Part shown: one piece after another, positions 11,300-49,609 of the stretch | How the letters are laid out: every line of letters begins with the position of its first letter | How positions within the stretch are numbered: the first letter of the stretch is position 1 | DNA from: Sinonovacula constricta | Lineage: Eukaryota; Mollusca; Bivalvia; Cardiida; Solecurtidae | Assembly: GCA_007844125.1 (NCBI GenBank) | Contig: CM017558.1 | Span: forward strand, 42,408,293-42,472,292 | Reading direction: 5' to 3' | DNA: 64,000 nt | Made by a program: the position numbers and the translations under genes | The notes under the pieces: model-generated | The model's input: the letters and a program-made list of their open reading frames with translations, nothing else | What the model was told of the DNA's origin: nothing | The model's database searches: none

Positions 11300-13254
11300 G
11301 TAGACGGACGGTGCACAGCTGATGGCCTTATGTAGATGTGCAGCTTTATGGTTGTATGATCATAATGGGGAAAACACAACTTAAGATTCATTGTCGCTTA
11401 ATGAAAAAGTTCATTACTATTTTAAAGGCTCAGTGGACCGCCATTTCTATGAATATATTTATGCTAAGCTAAGGCTAAAATATTTCTGGATAAAATATAA
11501 ACATACTTTTATACATTCAACAATTAAGCGGTGTATTTTGAGCAATATATTTTCAAAAACGCAAAACATAAGAAATAAAATAATAGAACAATAAACAGAA
11601 ACAAAAGTATACAAAACATTGGTTCATGATTACTAAATGCTAAGGTCACAGGTGAACCCTGTTGAAATGAAATAATAGACATCTAAAAAGGTTGATTCCA
11701 TGAAAGCCTATATAAACGAAAATATCAACAATAAGAAAATATTACAAAGACCTATATGTACTGCAACATACATTTAAAAATATGACAAAGGCACGTGACA
11801 TTCACATACCAGTCAGTTGTAAAAGTTGTAAAAGTTACCACATATCTGTGACGAGACATAATACAAAATGCAGCAAACCCAACATTTACTGCCTTTAAAC
11901 TGTCAGTTGGAGGAATACCTGTTCAACATAGCATTATTGAGGTAAGAGGTAAGAGGTACTAATCAATAACAATGTGACCCTGTTGAATTACCATAAACCC
12001 TTTATATATTTAACATAATTTCATGGTTTTTAATTAACACTTTTGATAACCTATCCTGAAACATGTAAATTATAACATAGAACATGTAAATAATTAAGCA
12101 TAATAATAGACAATAAAATATTCTAACTAAAATGGCGACGAAGTCCCACATATACTGTTCTCACAAGAACCAACGTGAAAGTATTGTATTGTTGAGTCAT
12201 ATACATCGTTGCATACATCGTTCTGTCATACAAAAGCTAAGATAAATCAATCTTGCAACTTCAAGTAAAACGCACATGTATGTGAACGAAAGTCAGCGCA
12301 TAGTTTACTTTTCATTTCCATATGACATCTTTTATAAAAAACATTCATCGTCATTTATATAATCTTATTGACCATTCTGAAGCTAAAACATGTTTTATTT
12401 TAAATAAGACCCTCTATAATGTTACCTTTTTCTTTCTTATATGTATTATGTTAGGTTAGAAACACAACACAAAATTTTAGACTGAATAAAGTGGAAACAT
12501 TGTTTAATTTATTATTGAAAGAAAATGTATAAGCATGCCACAAATACTACATTCATACATCTCTTTAGTTTGTTAAAGTAACAAATAAATTCTACTATTT
12601 TATGTATAATTTGACTAAGATTAACTTTTTGTAAGCAAATCTGTTTCTGATGGCTCTTCTTAATTGTGTAGAAACTGCTTTTACTTTCGATGACATTGCA
12701 TTTCAAAAATTGTGTAAAAATACTACTTAGTCAGGAACTGCTGGCTGTTAATCTATCTGTTTTTAGTGTAAGTTAAATGCTTATTTTTAGTCTCTGGTAG
12801 GCAAAATTGTATTTTCACTCCGTGAATTTAAATTTGGCTTGCTTTAATTATATAAAGGAACATATGAAAAGTTCATGTTTAGTTAACAGAGAAATTTAGA
12901 AGTAATCAGATACAGTGTTTTCATTTCAACCCGGTTTAAATTACCGGTAACCCCGGCTACTTATAGTTCGAAGAACCCGGAATTGCGGCGATGAGGCATC
13001 TAATTGTGCGACAAAGAAGGGCAATATAGTCAGTCTGTTTTTTTTAATAGGCATAAAGAAGTCACGCTCGCTTAAAACGGCTTTTTGGCTTCTATGTTAC
13101 ACACTACACCAACAAACCTCTGCCGAAACATTAAACATGGTTGCGAATATGTACAATAACCAATAAAATAGATGGTTGTTGACAAAACATACAATTGCTT
13201 TGAACTCATCAGTCAAATGATTGTCCTGAACAGTATCTGAAAATACGTAAATAT
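11300..13254. other. AT-rich intergenic sequence, no gene seen
   Basis: No exon, RNA gene or transposon coding region was recognised between the LINE remnant and the poly(A) site of the CARD gene. The open frame at 12512-12706 (minus) has no recognisable content. Confidence 0.5.
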
Positions 13255-13260
13255 TTTATT
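13255..13260 (-). terminator. Polyadenylation signal AATAAA of the CARD gene
   Basis: AATAAA on the minus strand lies 17 bases past the stop codon, a very short 3' UTR, comparable to the coiled-coil gene's. Use of this site is unproven. Confidence 0.45.
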
Positions 13261-13277
13261 GTTTGTTTTCTGGTAAT

Positions 13278-39442
<26,165 letters not shown>

Positions 39443-39781
39443 TTTTGAGAGCCATTAACATTATGATTGCAACACCGCCATCTTTAGAAGGACTTCATCT
39501 GGTAGAATTTTTCGGGTTTTTCCAAATGAACATAAGAAGCAGAATTAAAGCCCGGGTAGTAAACGTTAAACATAATACAGTATACCCCTAATGGTAACAA
39601 TTTACTTCCATCAAGGGCGTAGCTAGACATGATATGATGTGTACGCATGATCGCTAGCAGGGTCCGGGTGGAATGCTTCCCCCACCAACAATAATTTGTG
39701 TTCTGATCGTCGTGGCTTCTGGGGTGGTTTCGGTATCAAGATATAATTAAATTTTAAGTAAAATAATACGTTACATGTAAC

Positions 39782-41052
39782 AGGGTTCGACGTTAACTTT
39801 TTTGAGAGCTGGACGAGTGGTCCAGTAACTTAGAAAACTTACTAGACCTGACCTAAACTGGACTAGACCAAAACGTAAAACGCATAATACACATACAAGT
39901 CATACTTGAATCAAATTGTTATATGAGTTCCAACATTGTGTTGCAATAGCATACCAATATAACTAAGTATGAGACATTTATGAATAGAAAATTAGTATGA
40001 AACTTTATATTCTATTAATGCAACTTAGGTATGATTATACTTAATTTTCTAGTCTTATATAGGTATCATACATTGGTACATGTACTTATATGACTAGAAA
40101 GTTAAGAATGGCCATGCCTACATGACTAGACGTTTTCACACAACTGAACAGGCCAGACTCACATGACTCATTGCCAACCTGATTTTTTCCCCAATATAGG
40201 ATGCAACAAAAGAAGTGAGCCATATTTTCGATGGTGAGATATATGGGATTCAGATTCAAAATTGCCCCTTTATGTTATCGATTCTGAAATTGTCCGTACC
40301 TATAACAAATCCTTCACACTGTTCATACTCTCTGCATGTCTTACAAAACATAACATTGCTTTTCAAAATCTAACCAACTAAACTCATCTGTTCATTTTGA
40401 ACAAAGAACAAAACGATCTTATTCGCTTTGTTTTGTCATACAGTTTTTTGAAGCATCTCTCGTTTTTGTACTGTCGTCTTTTTTTTTGTCGGACGAAAAA
40501 CCGAACTTAAATAAATTGCTCGACATTTAGTCTGCACGAAGTGCGTTATGAACAAACCGTATAATAGTCTGTTATTGTAATACTTGGGATCCCAACATTA
40601 CAAATAGTATTTGTGCTTTTGTATAGTATAAATAATAAAAGGACTGTTCTGTAAACATTAGAACATAAGAAGTTAGATAAAGAAATAAGCATTCGTATCC
40701 TGCTTAACAATAAGTATTATGACATTGGATATTTGACAAGTGCGTGGGGACAAAGCCTCGTTCTGAAAACACCAGCCGATGAGTAAATGCATGTCAAGGT
40801 TGTTGCTAACTATACCGCTAAATATAACACACGCAGGTTTCCCAATAAACTGTATCGACAAGCGTCAATAGTTTGACAGAGTTTAACCACTATTAATATT
40901 ATTTTACCTTTTGATTCATTCATAGGCAGATTATCGGCGAACTTTGTCCGATTTAGAGCACAACCAGTCGGTACAGCTAGCCTAGGACTTAGTTAGACCG
41001 GACGCTGATCTACTAGTGAATGTCGTTCGGTCGGGCCTTAATGTCGAACCCT
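39782..41052. mobile_element. 1.27-kb non-autonomous hAT-like DNA transposon
   Basis: Left end AGGGTTCGACGTTAA and right end, inverted, AGGGTTCGACATTAA form terminal inverted repeats. The flanks CATGTAAC and GCTGTAAC match at six of eight positions, consistent with a decayed 8-bp hAT target duplication. Subterminal CTAGACC/GACTAG motifs recur. No transposase frame is visible. It lies 340 bases upstream of the predicted CARD gene ATG and so could overlap its promoter. Confidence 0.65.
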
Positions 41053-42414
41053 GCTGTAACACTACGACTCACGAGGTCAAGTATTTAAACTTACAATACA
41101 CTATGCATAAAATAACCGCTCAGTCACGACAATAGATCAGGAAATTCAAGCTAAAGGGGAACTTCATGTATGGGATGTCACAAGGTAGTCAAAATGACAG
41201 ATATACACGGTCTAACTTGAAAGTTTTCACTGCTCACGACCCCTCATTCCACCTCTGAGTATATATACTAGGACCGAACGAATGGTCAAACGCCTTTCCC
41301 ATTCGCAAGATTGAACTGGCCAAGAATCCGCGCACGTTTTTTGTTGGGGACAAATTGTTGGACAGGGAGAAATACTAGATAAGTTATTTTGTATTATTGT
41401 ACTTCTGTATTTTACAAATCTGTTATATACATTATAATATTTGTCATTATAAGAACATAGTAACTTTGTATTGATTCTACGTAGAGTTTTGAAACTAGCT
41501 AAATAATACTTGATTGTTAATTACGAAATTACGAATTAAGATATTTACGTTGTTAATTATCACAGAATCTTATGACCTGATGAAAGGTTGTTTGCTACGA
41601 ACTTACAATAGATAATTATAAATAATTACACGGCGGTAACTGACATTAGAATTACATCTTATTTATGTATCAATTGTCATCATATGTTTAAGTACATGTA
41701 GATAAACCTGTTTACTAATTATCTTAGTTAGAAGAGACTTGCCATACGAATTGATATTGTTAGTCGAGTGATACGGCAATTAAAGGTACGCTCTGTATAT
41801 TGCATTATGTTTGTTAATTAACTAAGAATTGATACTAAATATAGATATTTAATTTGATAATTGAATTTGAACATTGTAACGTATTTATCACATATTTAAT
41901 ATTAATGACTACAATTCTGTAAATTCTGTAATCGAACGTTGTTTAGGTCTTTATTTCTATCTTCGTAATTAATCAATTATAAGCTTTAACGAATCGCTAA
42001 AGTTACGACCCTGAATAGAAAATCAAGTCTCGGAAAATTAAAAAAAAAACATAACGCATTGAGAACTATTTGAATACGTACACAAATCTAACCACTATAC
42101 GATAATGCGCAAAGGCCGCCATTGTAGCCGATTGGAGAAGTAATATTAGTTAAACAGTATTTTAAATTAAATAATTAAGCTAAATTAGTTGAAGGTCTAC
42201 ATACAGATATTTACATATAACAACAAACAGTGTATTTTACTTAATACTTCTTTATTGCCAATCAGACATAAGCACCAACTTTCTGGTTATGACCATTTAG
42301 TCACAAATCGTCTCTCGGATTTATTTTAGATAGTTCCGTGACTTAGATGTAAGCGTCTATGACGTAGCGGCAAGTACGTCATCTTAATTAACAAAGTTTG
42401 TCTGTCAATTAAAC
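41053..42414. other. Intergenic stretch, possible 3' region of the DIRS-like element
   Basis: No open frame over 60 codons. A TATATATACTAGG motif near 41261 and a GC-richer patch to 41370 look promoter-like. A tyrosine recombinase gene expected after a DIRS polymerase was not found here. Confidence 0.4.
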
Positions 42415-44045
42415 TCAGTAACTATTGTATATCTTACAAAACATGAAAAGTAAAGTTGTAAACGGTACCGAGTCTGCTTCCGGCGCCACATTCCGAAACC
42501 TCACCCACTGTTTGCGGCACATTGAATCAGAAATGGTATTAGCATATGTTGGAATATGTTTGGCTTTAAATACGATACCTTGTTCCATAGCCAAAAGCAC
42601 AAAGGGCCTTACCAATTGCATAAACCGTTTTGATTTAGCAGTCTGTTTATTAATGACGGTTACCAGGGCCTCGCTGTCAATATAAAGCACAACAATCTGT
42701 CGATTGATTAATTTATGACCCCACAACACCAGTGCAAGCAAAACAGTAACCATTTCCAGAAATGTTATGTCCCTCAAAATCTTATTTCCGAACCACGACT
42801 CTGGCCACTGAAAATATGCCCGCTCCTTACCTAGTAAACAACCGCAACCTAGACCAGCTGACCCTGCAATGTCTGCAAACATATTAAAGCTATCATTACT
42901 AGACCAACTCTCATCTGAAATGTATATCAACCCATTAAATTCCTCTAAAGATACTACCTACACTAGCATGTCCTGCCTTATGTCACCTGATAGCGGTATC
43001 CTATGATGTGGTCTTTTAATACCCATCGTTGCATCATAAAATGTACGCAGAAAGTCTCTACTGGCCCGAACAGCTTTACTAAAAAATGCAAGCTTTCCAA
43101 TTAAAGGTTGAAATTCTTTTAATGTTACTTTCTTTCGAACCAGATTTCCTAATAACATTGCATTTAATTCCTTGATTTTGTGCAAAGGAATTCTTACCGA
43201 ATTGAAGCAGAATCTCCCTCATACCCTAAAAATATCATTTTTTGAACTAGGCCGACCGACTTCTCTTCTGCCAGAGGGACCGCGAGCCAACCACAAACCA
43301 TAGCAAACGTGTCAACAAGAGACTTGCTGTCCAGCATATTCTTTGTTCCACAAAAAATGAAGTCATCTGAATAATGATCCATAGTAAATTGCCCAGATAT
43401 ATAACTGACCAACCTGTGTAGGAATGTCTCAAATTTCTCAAATAAAGAGCAAGAAATTTTACATCCCATAGGCAAAAAGTTATCTTTATATATCAAACCC
43501 TCTTCATCCTTAATTCTCAGCAAGCAATAGTCAAGTGGCGAAAAAGGCCATATTCAGAAAGCTCTTTTTGCCAAATATGCGCCTCTACCCAGGTTAAAAA
43601 TCATACCATCCACTGAGTCAAATGAAATATATGTCACAGAGCTTAGTTCATCACTTATCCCATCATTAACACTGTCACCTATAGGAAACGACAAAAGAGT
43701 TATAATCCTATAAGATCCATCAGATTTAGGGACTAAGCCGACTGGAGAAATTCTTAAATTAGAAATTGGTGAATTAACATAGGGCCCTGCAATCCTACCC
43801 AAACACACTTCTTTACAAATTTTATCCTTCAACAATACAAGGTTTAAACGTGCAGATCTCAAATTTCTTGCTACATGACTACCTCTGTTACCCTCAAAAC
43901 CAATTTTTAAACCCACATCTAAATAAAGCCGCATCCACTCTATTTGGATACAAACTAAAAAATGACTCAGAACCTTTACATTGACTCGACCTGAACACCG
44001 GCCAACTGTGCACCACCTGTATGAGCAGTATTTCAAGTTATGCAA
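42415..44045 (-). pseudogene. DIRS-like reverse transcriptase/RNase H ORF, broken
   Basis: Four open pieces lie in two frames (44045-43554, 43523-43194, 43185-42958, 42930-42415). RT fingers: GRIAGPYVNSPISNLRISPV and FPIGDSVNDGI. The motif A region reads AKRAF-stop-IWPFSPLDY, lacking the Asp normally present. The catalytic box is YSDDF (about 43373-43359). A frameshift lies near 43190. PHHRIPL is followed by a Trp-position stop, then the RNase H with Asp20, Glu59, Asp85 and Asp135 of its piece all kept. It was inactivated mainly by point stops and small deletions. Confidence 0.75.
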
Positions 44046-44099
44046 ACATGTCTAAATGGGCACTGTAACCTCACGCACGACGTATAATTAAGGTCAAAA

Positions 44100-44789
44100 C
44101 ACGTCTTAACTGTAAGAGTAAACAATACCCGAATTTGTAGAGGCCCCAACATAAACCAGCCAAAGCTCTAGGTCAATCTGCCCAAAAGATATGCAATCTG
44201 GATTAGCGGTCACACTTAATCTAAACTGCTGGCCATACTGCTTCCAGCCAGGCCCTGGGTGGCGACTAGCAACCAATGTTATGTTTGCCATGTACTTTAA
44301 AATTGTATTTGTTCTATGCGAATGCACCCACAGAAAAATAGAAAGATAATCAAAAAATGCATCAGTACAAACTTTCTATTGTGTGGATAGCTCTGCTAGC
44401 ATGTACTGGCCTTATTAATAATTCACCAGAACTGGACAGCTCCAAGCGTCTGCTGCCATCAACAGCCGGCTGGTTTTCTAGAAGCTGGGCCAGCTCATTG
44501 TATTGCCCATTTACAATTTTTTTATGGCCTGTGAAACATTGAAACCAATATCCGCATGCACACTTACTAAAGCTACTGGTAGGTTGGGAAAAAAAGCATC
44601 AACTTCTTACACTGGCTCGCTCCCCACACCAACTTCTGACAACGGCTTGCTCCTGCTTGTCGCACGTGCACTAGATCCCCTTGCGACTGTCCTGCCTCTT
44701 CTTGCACCAACTCTACCCTGTCCAGACGTCTCAGCCTCCTCACCATCCCAGGCCCTGGACGCACGACGGGCCCGTTTAGGTTTAGGCAT
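44100..44789 (-). pseudogene. DIRS-like gag-like ORF, broken
   Basis: ATG at 44789 opens MPKPKRARRASRAWDGEEAE, then an Arg/Ser-rich stretch. After a TAA near 44607 the same frame continues with HADIGFNVSQAIKK. After a frameshift comes IVNGQYNELAQLLENQP, and then GWKQYGQQFRLSV and IDLELWL near 44240-44150. These are recurring blocks of DIRS-like ORF1 proteins. At least two stops and one frameshift make it non-functional. Confidence 0.6.
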
Positions 44790-44873
44790 TTCTTTAAATG
44801 AACTCAAAAGCGACACGAAAGATTCGGCAAACAAAATATTTAATAAACAAAAGTTAACATAACACCTAAGCAA

Positions 44874-45177
44874 CTAAATTACAATTTCGCCTGAAAAAAA
44901 AAATAATGAAAAATTAAAAATTACTCGAAAGCAAAATAAACAAACTGTCAATTAATAACCTTGCATCGACTGAACAAAACAAAAGTGATACTTAACCTCG
45001 ATTATATCCACACTGAAACAAAAATAGATTTTAAAAAAATCCCAAGAATGTAAGAAGCAACGTCACACAAACAAACCAGGTGTAAAATCACACTCTATTT
45101 AAACCATCGATGCAATTTAACACAAATGCAATCATTCAGCTATTAAATCAGCGATTAAATATAACTGTTAATTACTT
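44874..45177. other. AT-rich spacer, no gene seen
   Basis: Between the DIRS-like gag region and the minisatellite. It may hold the element's left terminus, which could not be defined. Confidence 0.4.
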
Positions 45178-46162
45178 AGTGGTCCATTCAGCTCTTTTCA
45201 AGTGAGTGATCGTTTCCTTCTGGTGTTTACATACTGAGTGGTCATTCAGTCGGGTGTTTTCACATTGAGTGGTCGTTCAGTCTGGTGTTTTCACACTGAG
45301 TGGTCGTTCAATCTGGTGTTATTACATTGAGTGATAATTCCGTCTGGTGTTTTTACATTCAGTGATTCGTCTGGTTACTGAGTGGTCGTTCAGTCTGGTG
45401 TTTACATTCTGAGTGGTCGTTCAGTCTGGTGTTTACATTCTGAGTGGTCGTTCAGTCTGGTGTTTTCACACTAAGTGGTCGTTTAGCCTGGTGTTTTCAC
45501 ATTGAGTGATCGTTCAGTCTGGTGTTTACACATTGAGTCGTCGTTTTCACACTGAATGGTCGTTCAGTCTGGTGTTTTCACACTGAATGGTCGTTCAGTC
45601 TGGTGTTTTCACACTGAGTGGTCATTCAGTCTGGTGTTTACATACTGAGTGGTCATTTAGTCTGGGGTTTTCACATTGAGTGGTCGTTCAGTCTGGGGTT
45701 TTCACACTGAGTGGTCGTTCAATCTGGTGTTATTACATTGAGTGATAATTCCGTCTGGTGTTTTTACATTCAGTGATCGTTCGGTCTGGTGTTTACATAC
45801 TGAGTGGTCGTTCAGTCTGGTGTTTACATTCTGAGTGGTCGTTCAGTCTGGTGTTTTCACACTAAGTGGTCGTTTAGCCTGGTGTTTTCACATTGAGTGA
45901 TCGTTCAGTCTGGTGTTTACACATTGAGTCGTCGTTTTCACACTGAATGGTCGTTCAGTCTGGTGTTTTCACACTGAGTGGTCGTTCAGTCTGGTGTTTT
46001 CACACTGAGTGTTCAGTCAGTCTGGTGTTTACATACTGAGTGATCGTTCAGTCTGGTGTTTTCACACTGAGTGGTCGTTCAGTCTGGGGTTTTCACATTG
46101 AGTGGTCGTTCAGTCTGGGGTTTACACATTGAGTGGTCGTTCTGTCTGGTGTATACACACTG
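45178..46162. repeat. Minisatellite, about 30-bp unit, roughly 32 copies, with higher-order structure
   Basis: Units follow GAGTGGTCGTTCAGTCTGG then TGTTTTCACACT. A run of variant units (with TATTACATTGAGTGATAATTCCG) occurs at about 45310 and again at about 45726, so a block of about 416 bp was itself duplicated. No coding frame. Confidence 0.9.
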
Positions 46163-46978
46163 ACGCTGCAGGTCCTCGACAGAGAGAACTATAATCGGAT
46201 TTCCTGCGGCATCTGCCATTTACATACAATTTCTTCTTTCAGATTTCTAACCTAATCTTTTACCAACTTAGATCGCTCTTTTCCTGTTTGTGACCTAATA
46301 TTTTGCCTACTTAGAGCTGCTGATAACACACATGTTGTCTGAATGTTTATTGGTGGATATTGTGTATGTGAAATAAAACAGCATATTTTATTATGTCATT
46401 TGGTATTATTATGGGTTTACTCACCCTCTGTAATCGCAAATACACGAGATACTCAATAGGGGTAGGCACAGGTTACATGTGATATGAACCGCAATAATTT
46501 ACACAGGTGTACACAGGTGTACTCGTAACGTTCATATCTTCCCGAACGCTTTACCTTTACTGTAGAGCATTCCTAAAACCACACCAACTGAACATACTAT
46601 TTTGTCAGTAGGTCTGTTTTACCATAATATATAAGATATAGGTTTTATCATTATCAAACAAAAATGCCTAAAATCCCTTCCTTTTCATTCAAAATAGAAA
46701 TATAACGCGGTACATAACATACAACGCAAATACTATCAAAAGCCAGATGACAACCAAAGTAGAACTGTGAAAACAATTGAAGGCATGTATCTTAAGTAAT
46801 TTGATAGTTACTTGGCGGTGTATGTAAATAGCGGGAGTAAATCAACAGAAAATCAATGCTCGGGTAGCGGTGAGTCTAGACTTTTGCAGGTAACGTATAA
46901 AATATAATTGAAACCAACGTATTTTCATTAGAGTTATCAGAATGTGCAATTTTAAGCAAACACAATTTGTTTTAAGCA
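46163..46978. other. Intergenic sequence, no gene seen
   Basis: AT-rich, with no exon or repeat recognised except a short GTGTACACAG duplication near 46505. Confidence 0.4.
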
Positions 46979-46988
46979 TTACTCAAAC

Positions 46989-47215
46989 CCGTGGCGTAGT
47001 GGTTGAGTCACCGATTTGTAACTCCTCTGCCTAGCCTGTCACCACATGGGTTCGAGTCCTGTTCAGTGCGAAGGGCTTAATGTGAGAACGTCTTCCAGCT
47101 GGCTTGCGGTGCGCCAGTGGTTCTACCCCATGTGTCTGGGGTCTTCCTCCACCAAAAAGCTGGACGTTGCTATATTGATCATGAATGGTCGTTGCAATGA
47201 ATGTAAAAACAGACG
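46989..47215 (+). mobile_element. tRNA-derived SINE, complete, with 10-bp target duplication
   Basis: Flanked by TTACTCAAAC at 46979-46988 and 47216-47225. The A box TGGCGTAGTGG (46992-47002) and B box GGTTCGAGTCC (about 47049-47059) show a tRNA-derived Pol III promoter. The body GCGGTGCGCCAGTGGTTCTA and TGTCTGGGGTCTTCCTCCACC is shared with the fragment at 50100-50220. The perfect duplication marks a fairly recent insertion. The open frame over it is meaningless. Confidence 0.85.
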
Positions 47216-47225
47216 TTACTCAAAC

Positions 47226-48430
47226 GTAAGTCCTTATCTAACTAGATGTAGTAAAAATGCTATATTGAACACATAATACGAAAATGATCAGCATTTTTAA
47301 TGGTTGTTTCCGTGTTTGTTTCATATTTTCTTGCTTTTAACCTACAAATGGGGAGTTTTTTTTAACAAAATAAAGTTTATTTACTGTATATATGTTTCTT
47401 CTGTTTGGCTTTCGCACTTAGAAACTCTAAAACTATATCTTTCATTGTTTGCATTCAGGACAGCACACATTTCTTTGATAAACATGTCATCTGACTCTGT
47501 TTTTGTTTTTGGTCCTTCAGTCCAAAATTCTGATAAATAGTACGACTTTCTAGCAAGTCACAGTCTAACTGGGTACATACAACAATCTCAAAACTTCAAT
47601 CACGTAATTCTTTGCTCTTAATAATGTAAAAAAATGATGACATTGACACCTATAACATACGATTAACGCTTAAAACTTTTAAATTGTTTATTACTTACCA
47701 GCTGAACAAAAATCCTTTTTGTTGGATAATCCTTTGTTAACACAGTGCCTCCATTAAGACAATAGATGGCAACAGTGCTGGGGTCACTTAGCGTTAATTT
47801 ACATTAACCGAAATGGGAAAGGTAAAACATACCAAAAGCCTCCCTGAAATAATAATTAAAATTTTTCCGTAAAAGCGGACGTTATTCCTTTTGTTGTATG
47901 TTCAGGGTGGTTATGTATCCGTTTTTGCTTGATTAATTGAAAAGCAACGTTTAAAACTTGTCTCATTTTATCGTAATGTTGTTTATATCTAAAAGCATTG
48001 ATAATCTATATGGCATTTTTTCTTCTGCCATACATGTTTAAAGTATTTCAATTATCACAATTGAAATTGTTTAATGCAACTTTTCGACCTTAATTATAGC
48101 AAGAAGGTTAGATACGTGTACTGCACCTATAAAACATAACTAAAAACTCCCCATCACCCATCTTTATTCCTCTTACAACTACCCCTTCGTATTTCTTCTT
48201 CTTATTATTATAGGTGATGTTGCAAATAATGTTGTTTTTATATATTTTGTCGTTGCTATTAAAAGATTTCAACGTTAGGCAGTGTTTACCGGCCATGCGT
48301 ATTTGACAGTCAGCATGGTTAAAGACTTGTTCTAAAATGAAATAGCTGGGTCTTATAAAAATATAATTCCTAAAATAATGTATTGTCATTAAATTATTTA
48401 AAAGAAAACACATAAATGATATCTACAGGT
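47226..48430. other. Intergenic sequence, no gene seen
   Basis: Short open frames only, without domains; nothing else recognised. Confidence 0.4.
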
Positions 48431-48549
48431 ATATGTTGAGGCAGATAGCAGTGATCCAATCACATGTTTATAACCTACAAATAAAATCTACCATTGTTTT
48501 GACAGCATATATAAAGAGAACGACATGCCAAACGGATATGCAAATAAAA

Positions 48550-48930
48550 TACTAAGTGACATACAAAACAAGGACGAGCTTTGTTCAGAGAAGGATCGTT
48601 GAGGTTCATCAACAACGAAAGATAGAGTTCGTGACATCAGTTTATGCTTGATTACATCACGAAAACATAAGAATTCAGTTTTTTTCATATATGGTGGTGA
48701 AATAAATTATGTGATGTAACAGTGACATTAACATCTGCCCTATTGATCACAAGACAATCCCAATATTTCTCTTTGCATAAGATATATTACAAAATGGTTT
48801 ATCGTTATTTAATCTTAAATATTAAAATTTGTTTTGTAACAGTAGCACAATCTTCATATACCCATAAAGTATCTACCTACAAATGTGAAAATCATACCTG
48901 AGTCCTAAAAGAAATTATTTGAAGATTATT
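48550..48930. repeat. Fossil third copy of parts of the duplicated block
   Basis: Around 48553-48605 a diverged copy of coiled-coil exon 2 is visible (AGAAGGATCGTTGAGG and AAGGACGAGCTTTG). About 48630-48660 matches 4925-4960 (GTGACATCAGTTTAT, TTGATTACAT). 48712-48920 matches 7968-8230 (GACATTAACATCTGCCCTAT, CCCAATATTTCTCTTT). The three pieces keep the order of the main block with large deletions between. Confidence 0.6.
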
Positions 48931-49279
48931 TGAATTAAGTCAAGCATGTAGCCAAGATCAAAAGCCATGATTAAATTAAATAAACGTTTATTTGGCGGAA
49001 CGAATTCTTCTCCCCTTTCTGCCTTATCACCTACCACAGAACTAGCTCATAATTTTAGTAATTTTTTATTAGCAAAATTGAAATTATAAGATCTGATATA
49101 AAAGCGCAAAACCAGTCTGAACCGTCTTTAGAATGGCATTACATTGGAATGCTGAGTTTAGAAAAACACCTTACTAACTTCACGCCGTCGTCTGCGAAAG
49201 AAAGTGAAAGGATAATAGAATCATCTCCAAATAAATACTGCTAACAAAAATCATAAACACCTCACTTGAGGACATGAGG

Positions 49280-49600
49280 TCCCTCTATCTATGTCTGAAG
49301 GTAAAAATAATTTTAACCACCCTCATATGTTTCTGATGGGAAAACTCAATTTTTACCTCCTAGATCCTTTGTCTGAAAAATCAGGGAAGCATTTTGACAG
49401 GAAGAAAAAGTGTTGAGCTTTTGTCCAGGTTGGAAAAACAATGGGAGGGGTTTTGTTTTGGGTAAGACAAAATACAAATAAGTTTTCATCAGGCCCTCTA
49501 TAAAAAGCAGGAGGGTGTTTCTGTGGTAGGAGGGGTTCTGGAAACATAGTCCCTCATGTTTTTCTGGAAGGTAAACTGTTTTTTACCCCATTTTTGCTAT
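49280..49600. repeat. Degenerate local repeat of CCCTCAT..GTTTTTCTG type
   Basis: CCCTCATATGTTTCTGATGG near 49321 and CCCTCATGTTTTTCTGGAAG near 49552, each followed by a T-rich TTTTTACC, suggest an old duplicated element. No gene is supported; the minus frame across it has no recognisable content. Confidence 0.4.
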
Positions 49601-49609
49601 CTAATATAT

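Larger units (their letters stand above)
1..13015. repeat. Large segmental duplication, copy 1
   Basis: This block is collinear and in the same orientation with 50771-64000. The match already holds at base 1 and is still present where copy 2 meets the window's right edge, so neither outer boundary is visible. Differences are scattered substitutions, short indels and a few structural changes (346-bp insertion and 157-bp deletion in copy 2). Coding exons, introns, a solo LTR and decayed transposon genes are all shared, so the event copied ordinary chromosomal sequence and not one mobile element. It may be a recent tandem duplication or an unmerged allele left in the assembly; the sequence alone cannot decide. 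Confidence 0.95.
42415..44789 (-). mobile_element. Decayed DIRS-like retrotransposon (gag-like, RT and RNase H regions)
   Basis: Reading right to left: a basic gag-like start, a WKQYGQQFR block, a reverse transcriptase, then RNase H ending QWVRFRNVAPEAD. That order and those signatures (SVNDGI, PMGCKISCSLFEKF, PHHRIPL, FNGLIY, AHIP-like KHIPTYANTISDS) match metazoan DIRS-type retroelements. At least one frameshift and several stops break it. No tyrosine recombinase was found on the downstream side, so the element is truncated or that part is lost. Confidence 0.7.

Noticed and set aside
45178..46162. CRISPR-like array
   Set aside because: Units are contiguous, without unique spacers, and the sequence is eukaryotic; it is a minisatellite.
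46989..47060. Functional tRNA gene
   Set aside because: A and B boxes are present, but the segment is the head of a SINE with a target duplication and does not give a clean cloverleaf.
47046..47276. 76-codon open frame
   Set aside because: It lies inside the SINE and starts in its B box.
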